The notes: generated by a model from the letters alone, not told the origin. A DNA stretch of 23,379 nucleotides from Larix sibirica (GCA_004151065.3 NWUY0300008230.1:20890-44268); one strand, 5' to 3'. Numbered from the stretch's first letter, positions 1 to 10,069 are shown. Translations and numbers: made by a program.

Positions 1-690
1 TATGTGGGTCAAATAGGTGTGTCACAAATGTGTGTCGACTATGTGTGTTTTTTAGGTTCATCACTTATGTGCATCAAATAGGTGCATTTCCTATGTGCAT
101 CCTTTATGTTTATTAAATGCTTATGTGGATTAGGTGTTTATGTGTGTCACCTAGTTGGGTTAGTTTCTTACATACATAAATTAAGAGTGTTAGGTGCTTG
201 TGCATATGCATGTTAGGTGCTTGTGTGTAGTAGATGCATCAAGTGGTTAGTGTTAGGAGAATTACTGATTTAGGTGTTAGGGGTTCAAGTCTACTGGGTG
301 AGTTGTAAAGGGGTATAGGTTAAAAGCGTTAGTGGTTTAAAGGTCATGGGGGTAGGTTAATGGGTTAGCATCGCTTATGTGGGTTACATAAGTGCATACA
401 TTGGGTGCATTTCCTTTGTATGTTACTTATGTGGGTCATATAGGTGGATTGTAGAGGTGCATTGGATATGTGTCTTATATGTTTGTTAGGTTCTTATGTG
501 GGTTGGGTATTTATGTATATGGCTTAGTTGGTGTTAATTAACCATGTTAGGTTCTTATGTAGGTTAGGTATGTTGCTAGGTGAATTACGTGGTAAGGATT
601 AGGGGGTTGGGGTTAGTGGATTAGTTGTTAAGGGGTTCAAGGATAGTGGGGTAGATATAAACAGTTGAGGTTACTGGGTTAATAGTTTAG
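1..690. repeat. Degenerate G-rich tandem repeat, about 350-bp period, inside copy A
   Basis: The stretch is built from variants of ttatgtgggtcacataggtg together with a landmark of the form gtgagttgtaaagg. The landmark occurs near 296 and again, in altered form, near 615, a spacing of about 320 bp. The same array is longer at 12150-13850. The core motif also appears in reverse complement (cctatgtg against cacatagg), so it is partly self-complementary. No reading frame of note lies in it. Confidence 0.6.
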
Positions 691-1449
691 GGGAAGCGTA
701 ATGGGTTATACCATCACTTAAACTATTTTTGTATTTATGTTTACAACAATCGTGACATTGATCATCACCAAAGGTTATAGTTGATAATGGTCACTAAAGC
801 ATTTGGATTTTATGGTCATTAGCTGATCAATTGATGATAATTGCCAAAATATTTTTAAATGTTTTACCATATACATTTTGGCAATTAATGGCCACAATCA
901 ATATTGTGATCATCAACCAAAAAAATACCATACTGCTTGGAAATTGTGATGGATCTTTATGGATTGTGTATGGGGTTTTAGTGCATGGGTGTACCAAAAA
1001 CCCATCTTATTGGACTATAGAACTAAAGGAAGACAAGTGCGAGTGGACATTACAACAATAGAATCAAATTTTAACCATCTGCATAACAAAGCATTCACAA
1101 ATAAATCTAAATGATTCAAAACAACATTTTTATTGGGGGGCGAAATAGAAACTATATATTAATCCAAAAGAAAAGGAAACACAAGTTGAAATGTGTCACC
1201 TGGGGAGAATCACTTAGATGTGGACTCTAATCCTTCTCTGTGGGGGGGTTCATTGATCTTTCCAAGTTCTCTTTATAATGTTGTAATATGATCAAACCCA
1301 GAAATTCAGAGAAAATATATAAAAATACAAAAGAGAATATATAAAAGATATAGCTATGTTCACTTGCCTCTTCAAGGAAGCAACCTATAGGAGAAAAGCT
1401 CTAAATACAATGACAATTCTTGACCAAATATTACATAGATTACTACTCT

Positions 1450-1457
1450 CTATATAG
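1450..1457 (-). promoter_or_regulatory. Probable LTR TATA box
   Basis: The minus strand reads CACTATATAGAG here, about 180 bp inside the LTR start, the position expected for a TATA box at the end of U3. Transcription would then start about 25-35 bp further on, near plus coordinate 1420-1427. The equivalent place in copy B (about 14586-14595) reads CTATGTATAT and is a weaker match. Confidence 0.5.
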
Positions 1458-1638
1458 TGCTTCAATAGCTAAAGCCCTAACTACTTGTGGCCTCGCTATT
1501 AATGAGGGTCAACCACCTAGGGGCTTTTATTCAATAAAGAGGACCCTTTTACATTGAATCACTCTCCACTAACTATCTAATGGACCTTACGACCTTGTAC
1601 ATTGATAAAGTAGGGGGGTTAGGGTAGGACCCTAACAT

Positions 1639-1791
1639 AAGAAGTCTATATATGGCCCTAAGTAGGTGACTTGAGCTTGGCATGAGAAAATTGATGCATT
1701 CTTACTCACTTGTGGCTTTTCTTGTTGCGAGGTTAAGCATGATTATTATATTTGTTATCATGACGATCAAACACTCATCATTGTGCTTTGT
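1639..1791 (+). pseudogene. Ty1/copia reverse transcriptase fragment, broken
   Basis: Fifty-one codons in one frame read KKSIYGPK, stop, VT, stop, AWHEKIDAFLLTCGF and go on to HDDQTLIIVLC. They match the conserved copia RT region KKSLYGLKQAPRAWYEKI through to the strand before the catalytic YVDD. Two in-frame stops (TAG, TGA) show that it is dead. The YVDD motif that should follow is degenerate: after VLC comes GKNVKDL. The match begins two bases right of the gypsy LTR edge at 1636, and the upstream part of RT is absent, which suggests the gypsy LTR landed inside an older copia element. Integrase, RNase H and the copia LTRs were not found nearby. Confidence 0.8.
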
Positions 1792-2334
1792 GGAAAGAAT
1801 GTAAAAGATTTATGGAAATGTTGCAAATAGAGGAATTAAGTGGACCAAAAGTTGCTTAATATGATGTTTTTCTTTGAATTTTTACTACAGATGTACTTCT
1901 TAACAATAATCTCTAAATTGTTACAAATATTTAATTTTGAGTTTGTTGAATGTTGTCCATGGATTGACAAAGAAGGAATAGAAGGTTTTCCTAATAAGAT
2001 GAAAATTACGAAGGATGCAAATGATGATGAATTTATCCTTAGTTCATCTGAAGTGGTGTTGGAAATTAATGAAAGGGAGAAAATATTTTATAAAACTATG
2101 AGGGATATAGTGGAAATAACATATAGATTTTCTTTCCATTTATATTACAAAATCAATCTAGCGACTCCAAGAATAATGTTACACATAAACTATAGCTAAC
2201 ATATTTTGAGCAATAGTCTATGAAAGCCATGAGATTTGTAATAAAAAACATACAGTAACAAAAATCATTTAGAATGTATTATTGCTAAGGATATTTTTTT
2301 GTAATATGCATACACTAGTCCAAACAAATACCAA

Positions 2335-2336
<2 letters not shown>
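1792..2336 (+). other. Unassigned stretch with a 119-codon open frame
   Basis: A frame from 1840 to 2199 is open for 119 codons. Its first part is hydrophobic and its middle acidic (around residues 60-80, with DANDDEFILSSSEV). I do not recognise the protein. It follows the copia RT fragment on the same strand, so it might be a frameshifted remnant of the same element, but no copia RT or RNase H motif is visible in it. In DNA this AT-rich a frame of this length can arise by chance. Confidence 0.2.
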
Positions 2337-2367
<31 letters not shown>

Positions 2368-2390
2368 ATAGATAGATAGATAGATAGATA
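2337..2390. repeat. TATC/GATA microsatellite forming a 46-bp perfect palindrome
   Basis: A run of TATC units (2337-2366) changes phase at its centre into GATA units. The result is a perfect inverted repeat from 2345 to 2390 with two 23-base arms and no spacer, centred between 2367 and 2368. It could extrude as a cruciform or fold as a long hairpin. Confidence 0.9.
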
Positions 2391-3180
2391 TCATTTTTAG
2401 GAAGAGTGATAATTTTTCAAGGATGATTGATGTGATATACAAAAAATGTCAATATGGATGTTGAAAAGGGTGTACAAGTGTATGGTAAAAAAAAATGATC
2501 ATAATTGCACAATGGGAGGAACCATCCCAACAATAACACACATCACACATACGTGTTCATTGACTTTTCCCGATGTAGAAAGAGTTTGATTATTACATAG
2601 AATATAAGTTTTCAATTATGTTTTTGTTATGGAAAAGAAAAGAAAAAATAACACATTAAATAGATAAGATGGGACACTAAGGTAGAAAAGGGTCAATCAC
2701 TAAGTTTGTGAATAATTGATGTGTTTTTATTTTAATATTTCATATTTTTTATGTATATATTTTAATTGATGTACAATCATTCAAGAATGTTATTTAATAG
2801 TTTCTAGCATACAAAGGAGAGCTATCTAAACATTTGATTGGCACGGGATTTAGTCTGGTTGTGAGTATATGTTGGAGTATCAAGGGCTAATTGAACAATT
2901 TGTAAGTAGTTATGTTGTTTTAATTCTTTATAACTAATAGAGAAAAATAAAACATTTAGTTATATATAAGTTTGATCATGCTATATAAAATTAGTAAGGA
3001 AATAAAGTACAAAGTGATGCCAACATAAAATATTTTGAGAGATGGAATGATCCATGGCATTGAAAAAATGTGCATTGTTTATAAATCAATCAATTCTATG
3101 ATACACTTTTTTATTTACACAATCATGGATATTATACTATAAATGTATATATACTCCTTAAACTATTTATATTTTTGTAG
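2391..3180. other. AT-rich stretch with one possible spliced exon end
   Basis: There is no continuous reading frame. Around 2868-2899 a short frame reads MLEYQGLIEQF and is followed at once by gtaagt, a consensus splice donor. An acceptor-like tttttgtag sits at about 3172-3180. This could be the tail of a transposon gene, but the upstream frame has stops. Confidence 0.2.
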
Positions 3181-3330
3181 ATGGAACATGAAGGGATTCA
3201 ATGTAAAACTCAAACCAACCAACAAAACATTTCAAATAACCCAAGTACAATATGTGTGCACTTGATGAAGAAATGAGGCATGCAAGCATATCGAGCAATG
3301 ATAGTAGTTCCAATGATAAATAATAATCAT
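3181..3330 (+). pseudogene. Possible last exon of a transposon gene
   Basis: After the acceptor-like tttttgtag, an ATG frame reads MEHEGIQCKTQTNQQNISN and runs to a stop near 3276. In another frame the following bases read DEEMRHASISSNDSSSNDK and end in two stops at about 3321, a polar serine/asparagine-rich tail. The neighbouring CACTA-like end at 4439 makes a transposon-encoded gene plausible. I cannot name the protein, and the exon structure is inferred only from splice-like sites. Confidence 0.2.
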
Positions 3331-3651
3331 TGAAATTGAATGTTACAAGTTGTATATTATGGAATGTTTTTTTATGAAAATCAGAAATGTTGTTTAATGT
3401 AGATGTATTATTACAATTGGAAACACCATGTTACCAATAACTGTAACAATTGTTTATTGACAATTTGAATACTATGGGGTGGACCTTTATGTTGTCCCAT
3501 TTTGTAACAAAGTGTCTCTTATTCATATAATAAGAAGACCTTATTCTATTATGTTGTCCAATTTCATAAAATTCTGCATTGTAAATATAATTAATTCGTA
3601 TATTTGTTAAAAAAATATAAATCATTATTGTTATAAAATATAGTTAATTTT

Positions 3652-3703
3652 CCAATAATTAATTGATATTTTGTAAACCAATAATTAATTCATATTTTGT
3701 AAA
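3652..3703. repeat. Tandem duplication, 26-bp unit
   Basis: Two adjacent copies of ccaataattaatt followed by atattttgtaaa differ at one base (3665 against 3691). The surroundings are very AT-rich. Confidence 0.85.
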
Positions 3704-3779
3704 GAAAAATAAAAATTCCAGCATACTTGCAATGTGAAAAAAATCAACACTTAAACATATCATTTAATTTTATTCATTT

Positions 3780-4439
3780 GAGGTTTGGTTTATACATATT
3801 TACACATTAGAGTATTAAGCATAAATGTGAGGAACTATAATAAAACCATTAATGTTCCTAGTAACAGCAAAACCATTGATACCTTTAATAATATTTGTAT
3901 CAATGGCATTACTATTATCGTAATCATTATACAAACTTATAGTGCACACAATGACATATGCATGATTTCTTTCGCATATGTAATATGCATCAATGCTTTC
4001 ATTATATAAACTATGCATCAGGGCTTCATAATATATACAATACGTATTGGTGTGTATCAAGATTTGGTGCACCAGTGCATTTTAATATTAATAGAAATGT
4101 CTCTATGCATTTGATATCTAGAATACACACTAGGTATTTGAAAATATGTGGTACACATCGATGCTTGTTATAGATAGTTTTTAGGCACGGATGTCTATCA
4201 ATTAGTACTACACTTGTGCATTTTATATATAATTGATTCGCTTGTACACTGTATCAATATAAGTGCACCAATGAAAAATCCTCCACTAAAACCTTTAACT
4301 ACCCAAAAAAATTAGTTATAATGAAAATTTGTTAAAACCTCTACTACCAATTGTGGAGGTTTCGCAAAGGTTTTTTTGACAATTTTGCTCAATCTTATAA
4401 CACTAAAAACCTTCATTGGAAAGTTTTTTTCTTGTAGTG
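3780..4439. mobile_element. Right end of a CACTA-like DNA transposon
   Basis: The stretch ends in tttttttcttgtagtg (4424-4439), whose reverse complement begins CACTACAAGAAAAAAA, the classic terminus of plant CACTA (En/Spm) transposons. Inside the end, on the minus strand, the phrase aggtttt recurs with variations (near 4409, 4330 and 4285). Further in, phrases of the type gcatca-gcttt and gcaccagtgcat recur at about 3987, 4015, 4069 and 4156 in both orientations. Short repeats in both orientations next to the terminus are typical of CACTA subterminal regions. No CACTACAAGAAA left terminus was found in the window, so the element is truncated or starts outside. Overlapping open frames on both strands at 3785-4173 are products of the repeats. 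Confidence 0.6.
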
Positions 4440-5799
4440 GAAATCCACAATATTTATCTATTAGCACATCTTCCACATATTGAAGTTGTAACCATTAAAC
4501 TTCTCAATATGCACTATCATTATCATTTTTTCAAATCTCTTTAGTTGTTTTTCCTTTGCCTTAATTCTTCCAGTGGAACCAAATACCTTGTCATGAACCA
4601 CTGACATATCTAATGAAAATTCTAGAACACACTCTTAAACTTGCAGGAATTTGATACCATGAAAACCTTCATTAATTAGTCTAAATACAAATAAAATGCA
4701 AAGAAAAATAAATAAAATAATCTCAAGAAAGACACAGAATAAAGGATTTCATGGGACAAGTACTTCTCCACTTTATTCATCCTTTTTTTTCCTTTTATAA
4801 TAAAGAATAGAGATTTTAGGCAATTTTTGTCTACTCCTAAAAGCAAGGAATGGATATGAAAAATCTATTTATATTACATTTGACAATTGGAATTCATTAT
4901 TTCTACGTTGTGAAAAGTTATTGACATACCTTTCCAACAATGTAAAGTGGGAGAAGCTTCCCCAAAGGGTGCAAAGGCTTGGAAAATAATTCCATGTGTT
5001 GTAAGCTAATATAATAGAAAACATACCCTTTTCCAAGTCACAAAACATATAAGACTCTGGCATAAATTTTAGGCATATGTAGATTTATACTGTGATCCAA
5101 TGGACCTAGTGTTTTACCCAATCTAAATCAACCATGATCATCAAAAAATTGATCAAAGTTCCATCCTAGAGCCATTGTAGGTGGGGAAACCATTGTTGAC
5201 ACACATTATCTTCTAGAGAATATTTTTTCAGATACACCTAAATGTTTTTCATTATCTGGAGCTCTAAGAGCCTATAGCATTTGCATGTTGACAAGTGAAA
5301 CTTTCTCGATCATTACATAAAAGGTCATGAGTGCCTGGATTTTTGAGATTCATCTTCCTCTAGTGTTACCTTTGGTGGTTGGGTTGATAGTGTTACAATA
5401 TCATAAATAAGTTTCCCTTTTTTATGGTAAAAGGGTAATGTTGATAGTAATGTGAGATGTGGAAAGGGTTGTCGCCCTTACAACCAAGATCAAGCTAAAA
5501 AACGATCACCCACTACAATTGTGGACAAATACTAGCCTATATAATAGAATAGGAAATTGAAGGAAGAACTTATATAGAGTCATGAGAATCGATAGGGCAC
5601 AAAGCATGGGATAACAAAAAAGGATCCATGTTTGAAACTCGCCGCAAATAGGTGCTTGATATTTTGTAAAAACAGTACCCGCATACATTAAAGAATGAAA
5701 ATAAAACAACATTGAAGCAATGGTCAAATAATAGTGTACACTGTCAAAAAATATCACTTTGCATTCTAGTTAGTCCTCAAGTTTAGATGCCTCCAATGC
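4440..5799. other. No recognisable feature
   Basis: The stretch is AT-rich. The longest open frames (64 codons at 4869-5063 and 83 codons at 5506-5757, both minus) look like chance: they lack known motifs and have the hydrophobic make-up expected of translated AT-rich DNA. I see no RNA gene, terminal repeat or tandem array. Confidence 0.5.
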
Positions 5800-6078
5800 T
5801 ACCCCTCATTGTTGTTATCGCCCTCTATTAATCACATGTTTGGCCTTGCTAGATCTTTTGGGTTTTTAACCTTGGACAGTTTACTTTATCAAACCTTGGG
5901 TTCACACCCTTGATTTGGTTGTAGTTAGATGAGAATGCCTTGTTTTAAGTCTCCAATGAGCCCAAATCCATTTGGACACACTTTTACAAGGGTTTACTTG
6001 GTCAAAATTCCCCACACATTGCTTATTTTGGGGTGGAAAACATACCATGTATTTTTTGATATTGTATCACACTTATGT

Positions 6079-6507
6079 CCATGGCCCATGAATTAGAGAG
6101 ACCTTTTTCCAATAATTTTCTACAGTATGATCAAGTTACCTATGGTTCCCATATAATTCATGGGATAAAACAACTCATCCAATGGCTAGCATAACATCTT
6201 CGTACACATTTACATTGTTTCTCATTCTATTTAAGCAACCTCTTAGGTCATTTGTAAGAGTTCCAAACTATTCTCTCTTGCACTTTGTTATTATGTCAGA
6301 CTTGTGTCGAATTCTAACCTTAGTTCTCTTGCTCCCATTTCTCACACACTTGGACTAGTTGAATTCACTATTTTCCTAATCCTCCAATGCCCCAGTGGCT
6401 TTCTCAATAGATATTTCCTCCTCTTAGCTTGGTTTCTCTCTTATTTGATCAATTAATTGCTCTACAATGTCTTTGAAGTTTTCCATCTCCACATCTTCAT
6501 CTTCCAA
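6079..6507 (-). pseudogene. Decayed reading frame of unknown family
   Basis: On the minus strand one frame stays protein-like for 143 codons, broken by six stops (three TAG, two TAA, one TGA). It starts LEDEDVEMENFKDIVEQLI, an acidic helix-forming segment, continues IREKPS and EEEISIEKATGALED, then turns basic with NGSKRTKVRIRHKSDIITK and later RGCLNRMRNNVNVYEDVML. Five of the six stops could derive from glutamine codons or TGG by single C-to-T or G-to-A changes, as expected when methylated plant repeats decay. Protein-like sequence may continue leftward in another frame to about 5800 (NKAFSSNYNQIKGVNPRFDK). I do not recognise the family; a gag or other transposon protein is the likeliest guess. 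Confidence 0.4.
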
Positions 6508-6509
6508 TA

Positions 6510-8300
6510 GTCACCTTAAGAGACATTCTAACACAATGTCAAGCAAGGAAGGTTCCTTCTAACTAAGGGCACTATTAGTTCATACTTGCACTTCATTAGT
6601 TGAATTTGTGTGATATGGTTTGTTCCATGTATGTTTTGTTTATTACATATATATTGGGAAAAAGTTATCCAATGTTTTGCAAGGGATCATCAGCCAGTTT
6701 TTAATACATTAACATATGTTTTTACCCTCTTTTACTCTTTGTTTGTCTCAGTTTTATTAGTTTTATTTCCTTCCTTTTCTAAATCTCGATTCCTTTCAAA
6801 ACCTATTTAAGAGATTTGGCTTACCTATGGTAGTGATAAACCATAGGATCCTGTCTCCTTTTGCTTATTCACATTGTAAAGGGGGTTAATTGGTTTAGTT
6901 TTTCCTCTCTATTATTTGCATTGAATTATGGGTATCTGGGCTACACATATATATGTCCTCCTTTCTCTTTCTCATGTTATTTTTCCTTTCTTGCAAGTAT
7001 ATTGGCTCAACAAAGGCTTAAATCTTAATTAACCCTAGTTAGTTTATCTCTCTTTTGTTAATTTTGTTGTATTTACTTTGTGTTCAAAGACCTAAGAGAA
7101 CTCATCACAGTGAAGGTAATCAACATCCCTAAGATTCACATTAATCAACTCCTAATATCAATCAACCTAATATCTCTCTCTTTCTCCAACCCAAACTACT
7201 TTGCCATGTGTACTTAGAAGCCTAAAAAAGATGTCATTTTCACTTTGAATGTAAATTTTGTTACTGGTTTATAAAGCAAAGAATTATAAAGAGAAATCAT
7301 TTATCATTTATATCTAATCAATAAAATATATTTCATCTTGCATAATGATTGTTTTATCCAAGCCACATCTAATGTAAGTAATTAATACTTTACAAGATAA
7401 TAAAACATGATATCCAAAGGGGTTGAATCCAATGCCCAAGAGTAAGGATTTTTCACAAGTGAGCAAGGATCTATTCTCGTGAAGGATTTTGCTAGAGCCA
7501 TAGGGTGACTTTGAAGTAATGGTCAAACATGTGGTCATACCCAATTGGATTTAATAATATTAAATGATGTTGTAGCTTGTGCATACAAAAGCATATCAAA
7601 TTCCACCACCATGTCCTTCAAATATAAAAACTATGTCGATGTGTGATCTAGCAACATTTTGTAGTAGTTGTTGTGACAACAATCCAAGATTTATTCACGA
7701 TTCAGTGGTAGGTGTCTCATCGTATCAGTTGTTTTGAGATTTTCTTTTTGTTATATATTTCAATCTGGGACATTTTGGTTGTCGATATGATATTGTGTAG
7801 AGGCCACATATATTTATCTGTATATTTATGTCACGTCCCCACTTTGACCCTTGTAATATTTTGGGCTATAATGTAANACACATACACGTTACAACATCTC
7901 CCCCATACTGGGCTGTAGAGCACCTCGTTTCACTCGGTGCAATTATTTAAACACTATAAAATATAAATAACATGTTCAATTTCATACTTCCTAACTATTA
8001 ATCATTTTTCAGTAAATATGATTTTACTTTCTTATTAAAATAATTATTAATAACTAAATGTTATTTTTCACAAACTTTTTTGTTTTTAAGTAGTAATTTT
8101 GGTTGTAAATAACATGTGTGAGATGTTTATTTATAGTATATTCTTGTATATTTAATTAAAACTATTATATATAGGAAGTCTTATTTTATTCATATTGGAT
8201 TTTTCTATTACATATTTTTGTCTATATCGAATCATATTTATATCTGTATTTATACTCGAATTGTGTTATTATAGTTTTTTCCTTATAATCTTACATTAAT
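6510..8300. other. No recognisable gene; one unknown base at 7877
   Basis: The stretch is T-rich on the plus strand. Open frames at 6610-6810 (plus) and 7314-7544 (minus, 76 codons) carry no motif I know. At 7914-7938 a short hairpin can form from gcacc and ggtgc. The N at 7877 marks an unresolved base, and sequence around it should be treated with caution. Confidence 0.5.
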
Positions 8301-8347
8301 AAAATAATCTTATAACATTGATAATAAAATAATGTTATAACATTGAT
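8301..8347. repeat. Tandem duplication, 25-bp unit
   Basis: Copies of aaaataatcttataacattg at 8301 and 8326 differ at one base. Both are followed by ataa. Confidence 0.75.
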
Positions 8348-8482
8348 AACGTGAGATGAATAAATATCTAATTAATGTATAATGTTGAGAATGGCCCTGC
8401 ACCCCTATACAATATATGCGTCTTGTGATAATCTTCCACCTCCACAACTGCACGCTCTTAAAATTTAGCATGACGATTACTC

Positions 8483-8817
8483 ACCCATGTGATCGATTAC
8501 CCTTATTAGGTTGAATGATGACTAGCTCGATTCCACTACCATGCACTAGGAATGGTGGGTTATACTAAACATTAAGTGAACTTATGGCATTGGTGGGCAG
8601 TTGGTAAATCTTGGCACCATCTTTATAAGTCTTCAATGGAGCACCATATCCATTATATTTCTTTTCTCTTAACCTGTCACTGAATTCACTGGTTGATACA
8701 TTTTACTTCACCAAACCACCATGTACCCCTCTTCAAGTCATACTTCCTATAAGCGTTATCGTGGATCTTGATGATATATGCCTCCAATGTGCCTAAGTTC
8801 CAATCATTGACGGCCAT
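8483..8817 (-). pseudogene. Decayed reading frame of unknown family, with a frameshift
   Basis: On the minus strand an ATG at 8817 opens MAVNDWNLGTLEAYIIKIHD and continues as NAYRKYDLKRGTWWFGEVKC. After about 40 codons the protein-like sequence moves to another frame (SDRLREKKYNGYGAPLKTYK, then DGAKIYQLPTNAISSLNV, a stop, and NPPFLVHGSGIELVIIQPNK). The two frames together give about 110 residues of plausible globular protein with tryptophans and charged residues, unlike the translated AT-rich DNA around it. I do not recognise it. It may be a remnant of a captured gene or a transposon protein. Confidence 0.35.
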
Positions 8818-8819
8818 GT

Positions 8820-10017
8820 GATTAGACAAGTCTCACAATGAGTAGGCTGATTGACCACAGATGTTCATGTGAGAGATGATTTGGCATGATTAACGATGGG
8901 CATATGCAAGGACCTTGAACTCGACTCTTTTGAAGACGTGACACTTGTGATTGATGTGTTGGCTGGGGGGCTGGGGCATGTGATTTAGTGTTGGTGGAAG
9001 GGCACAAGCTTTGAGTATGATTAGATAACTTGAAGCTCCAAAGAAATAAACCTTTTCACTTAATATCAACGTCATGCTTAGGTAACATTACAATTCAAGC
9101 TCATTTGTGATTGTAACATGAGGGGCTCGATAATGGTGCTAAGTTATTCCAATATTTGTAACCACGTGACTAAATCAAGGATATGTTCAAAGGCAACCAA
9201 CCATTCGTTTAAATGAAGTGAAAAAATATACCACTATGTGGAAGCTCCTTACATAAAATGAACAATATGAAATGGATATGTTAATGACCCGAGGCAAAGG
9301 GAAAATCTAAACATGGTCATTTTAGCTTACGAGTAGAAATGGGTAAAAGGAATGGGTCTATATGATAGTCTTTGTAATATAGTTTTGAGGGGAAAATGAT
9401 GGTGCATGAAGCTATGGTAACTTGGTAAGACTTTAATAGAAAGTTTTTTTAGGTAGGATATGAGATAAGTAAATCAAAGGAAAATTGTGAGGAGATGGTT
9501 ACTTAGAAAGGTAAGTAGAGCAGAAAGAGAATTGGGTGAAGTTACAAGTCAAGATATAGGAGGGAGTAGGATTTGAATGATAAATTTATGACCACATACA
9601 ATGAGTCGAAGTTGTTGCATTATGTGAGGGTTATATCAATTTTGTTGCTTGACACTTTATGAATATCTTCGATGTATTTGAGCAATGTGGAATATGTAGC
9701 TTACAACATGCACCATCATTGAACAAGTAAACATTCATTATAAATCATTTGCCATTATCTCATAAAATCCTAAAACTCCCTAAATAGTGGAAATCACATT
9801 AATACATTGACTTAACTAGAGACTTAGGTTAAGGATATTGGACACAAATGCTTGTCAAGATGGCTCAATGAGGGCATCCAATTTTCATGTGGGAAAGCTC
9901 TAAAAGAAAGAGTAGTCTGACAACCTTTATTCAGTTAATATATGTTGGCAAAAAATGTGGTCAACGCTGTATTTCAACCTTATTTGTAAATAAACAAGAC
10001 TTTTTAGCTCTTTTTTC
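8820..10017. other. No recognisable feature
   Basis: Two short overlapping minus-strand frames at 8822-9075 lack motifs. I see no array, terminal repeat or RNA gene in the remainder. Confidence 0.5.
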
Positions 10018-10069
10018 ACCATATTTTTGGAGGTTATTTTGAAAGTCAAATAACTTCTAAAAATATGGT
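10018..10069. repeat. Inverted repeat, 22-base arms with 8-base loop
   Basis: The arm accatatttttggaggtta and onward (10018-10039) pairs with 10048-10069. There are 20 Watson-Crick pairs, and the two exceptions become G-U pairs in the plus-strand RNA. The loop is tgaaagtc. It could be a small hairpin transcript or the core of a miniature inverted-repeat element, but no terminal motif or target duplication is visible. Confidence 0.8.

Larger units (their letters stand above)
1..1636 (-). mobile_element. Long terminal repeat copy A, Ty3/gypsy type, left end outside window
   Basis: This stretch matches 13203-14773 over its whole length in the same orientation. Its right edge is precise: on the minus strand the repeat begins TGTTAGGGTCCTACC, and homology to the other copy stops there (base 1636 pairs with 14773). 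The minus-strand start with TG, a TATA box inside and the polypurine tract next to the other copy all point to an LTR read on the minus strand. To the right lies copia coding sequence, so this edge is the outer 5' edge of a gypsy insertion, either a solo LTR or an element running out of the window to the left. Copy A has about 74 extra bases near 112-190 relative to copy B. No target-site duplication can be tested because the left end is missing. Confidence 0.7.

Noticed and set aside
270-300. T-loop-like ggttcaagtc, suggesting a tRNA (also at 13408)
   Set aside because: No matching acceptor, D or anticodon stem lies upstream; the phrase is part of the degenerate array.
3785-4173. Three overlapping ORFs on both strands
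   Set aside because: They lie in the subterminal repeats of a transposon end, lack motifs and overlap one another.
7828-7960. tgtcacgtcccc as a possible LTR start
   Set aside because: No second copy, polypurine tract or primer site was found, and an N lies inside the stretch.
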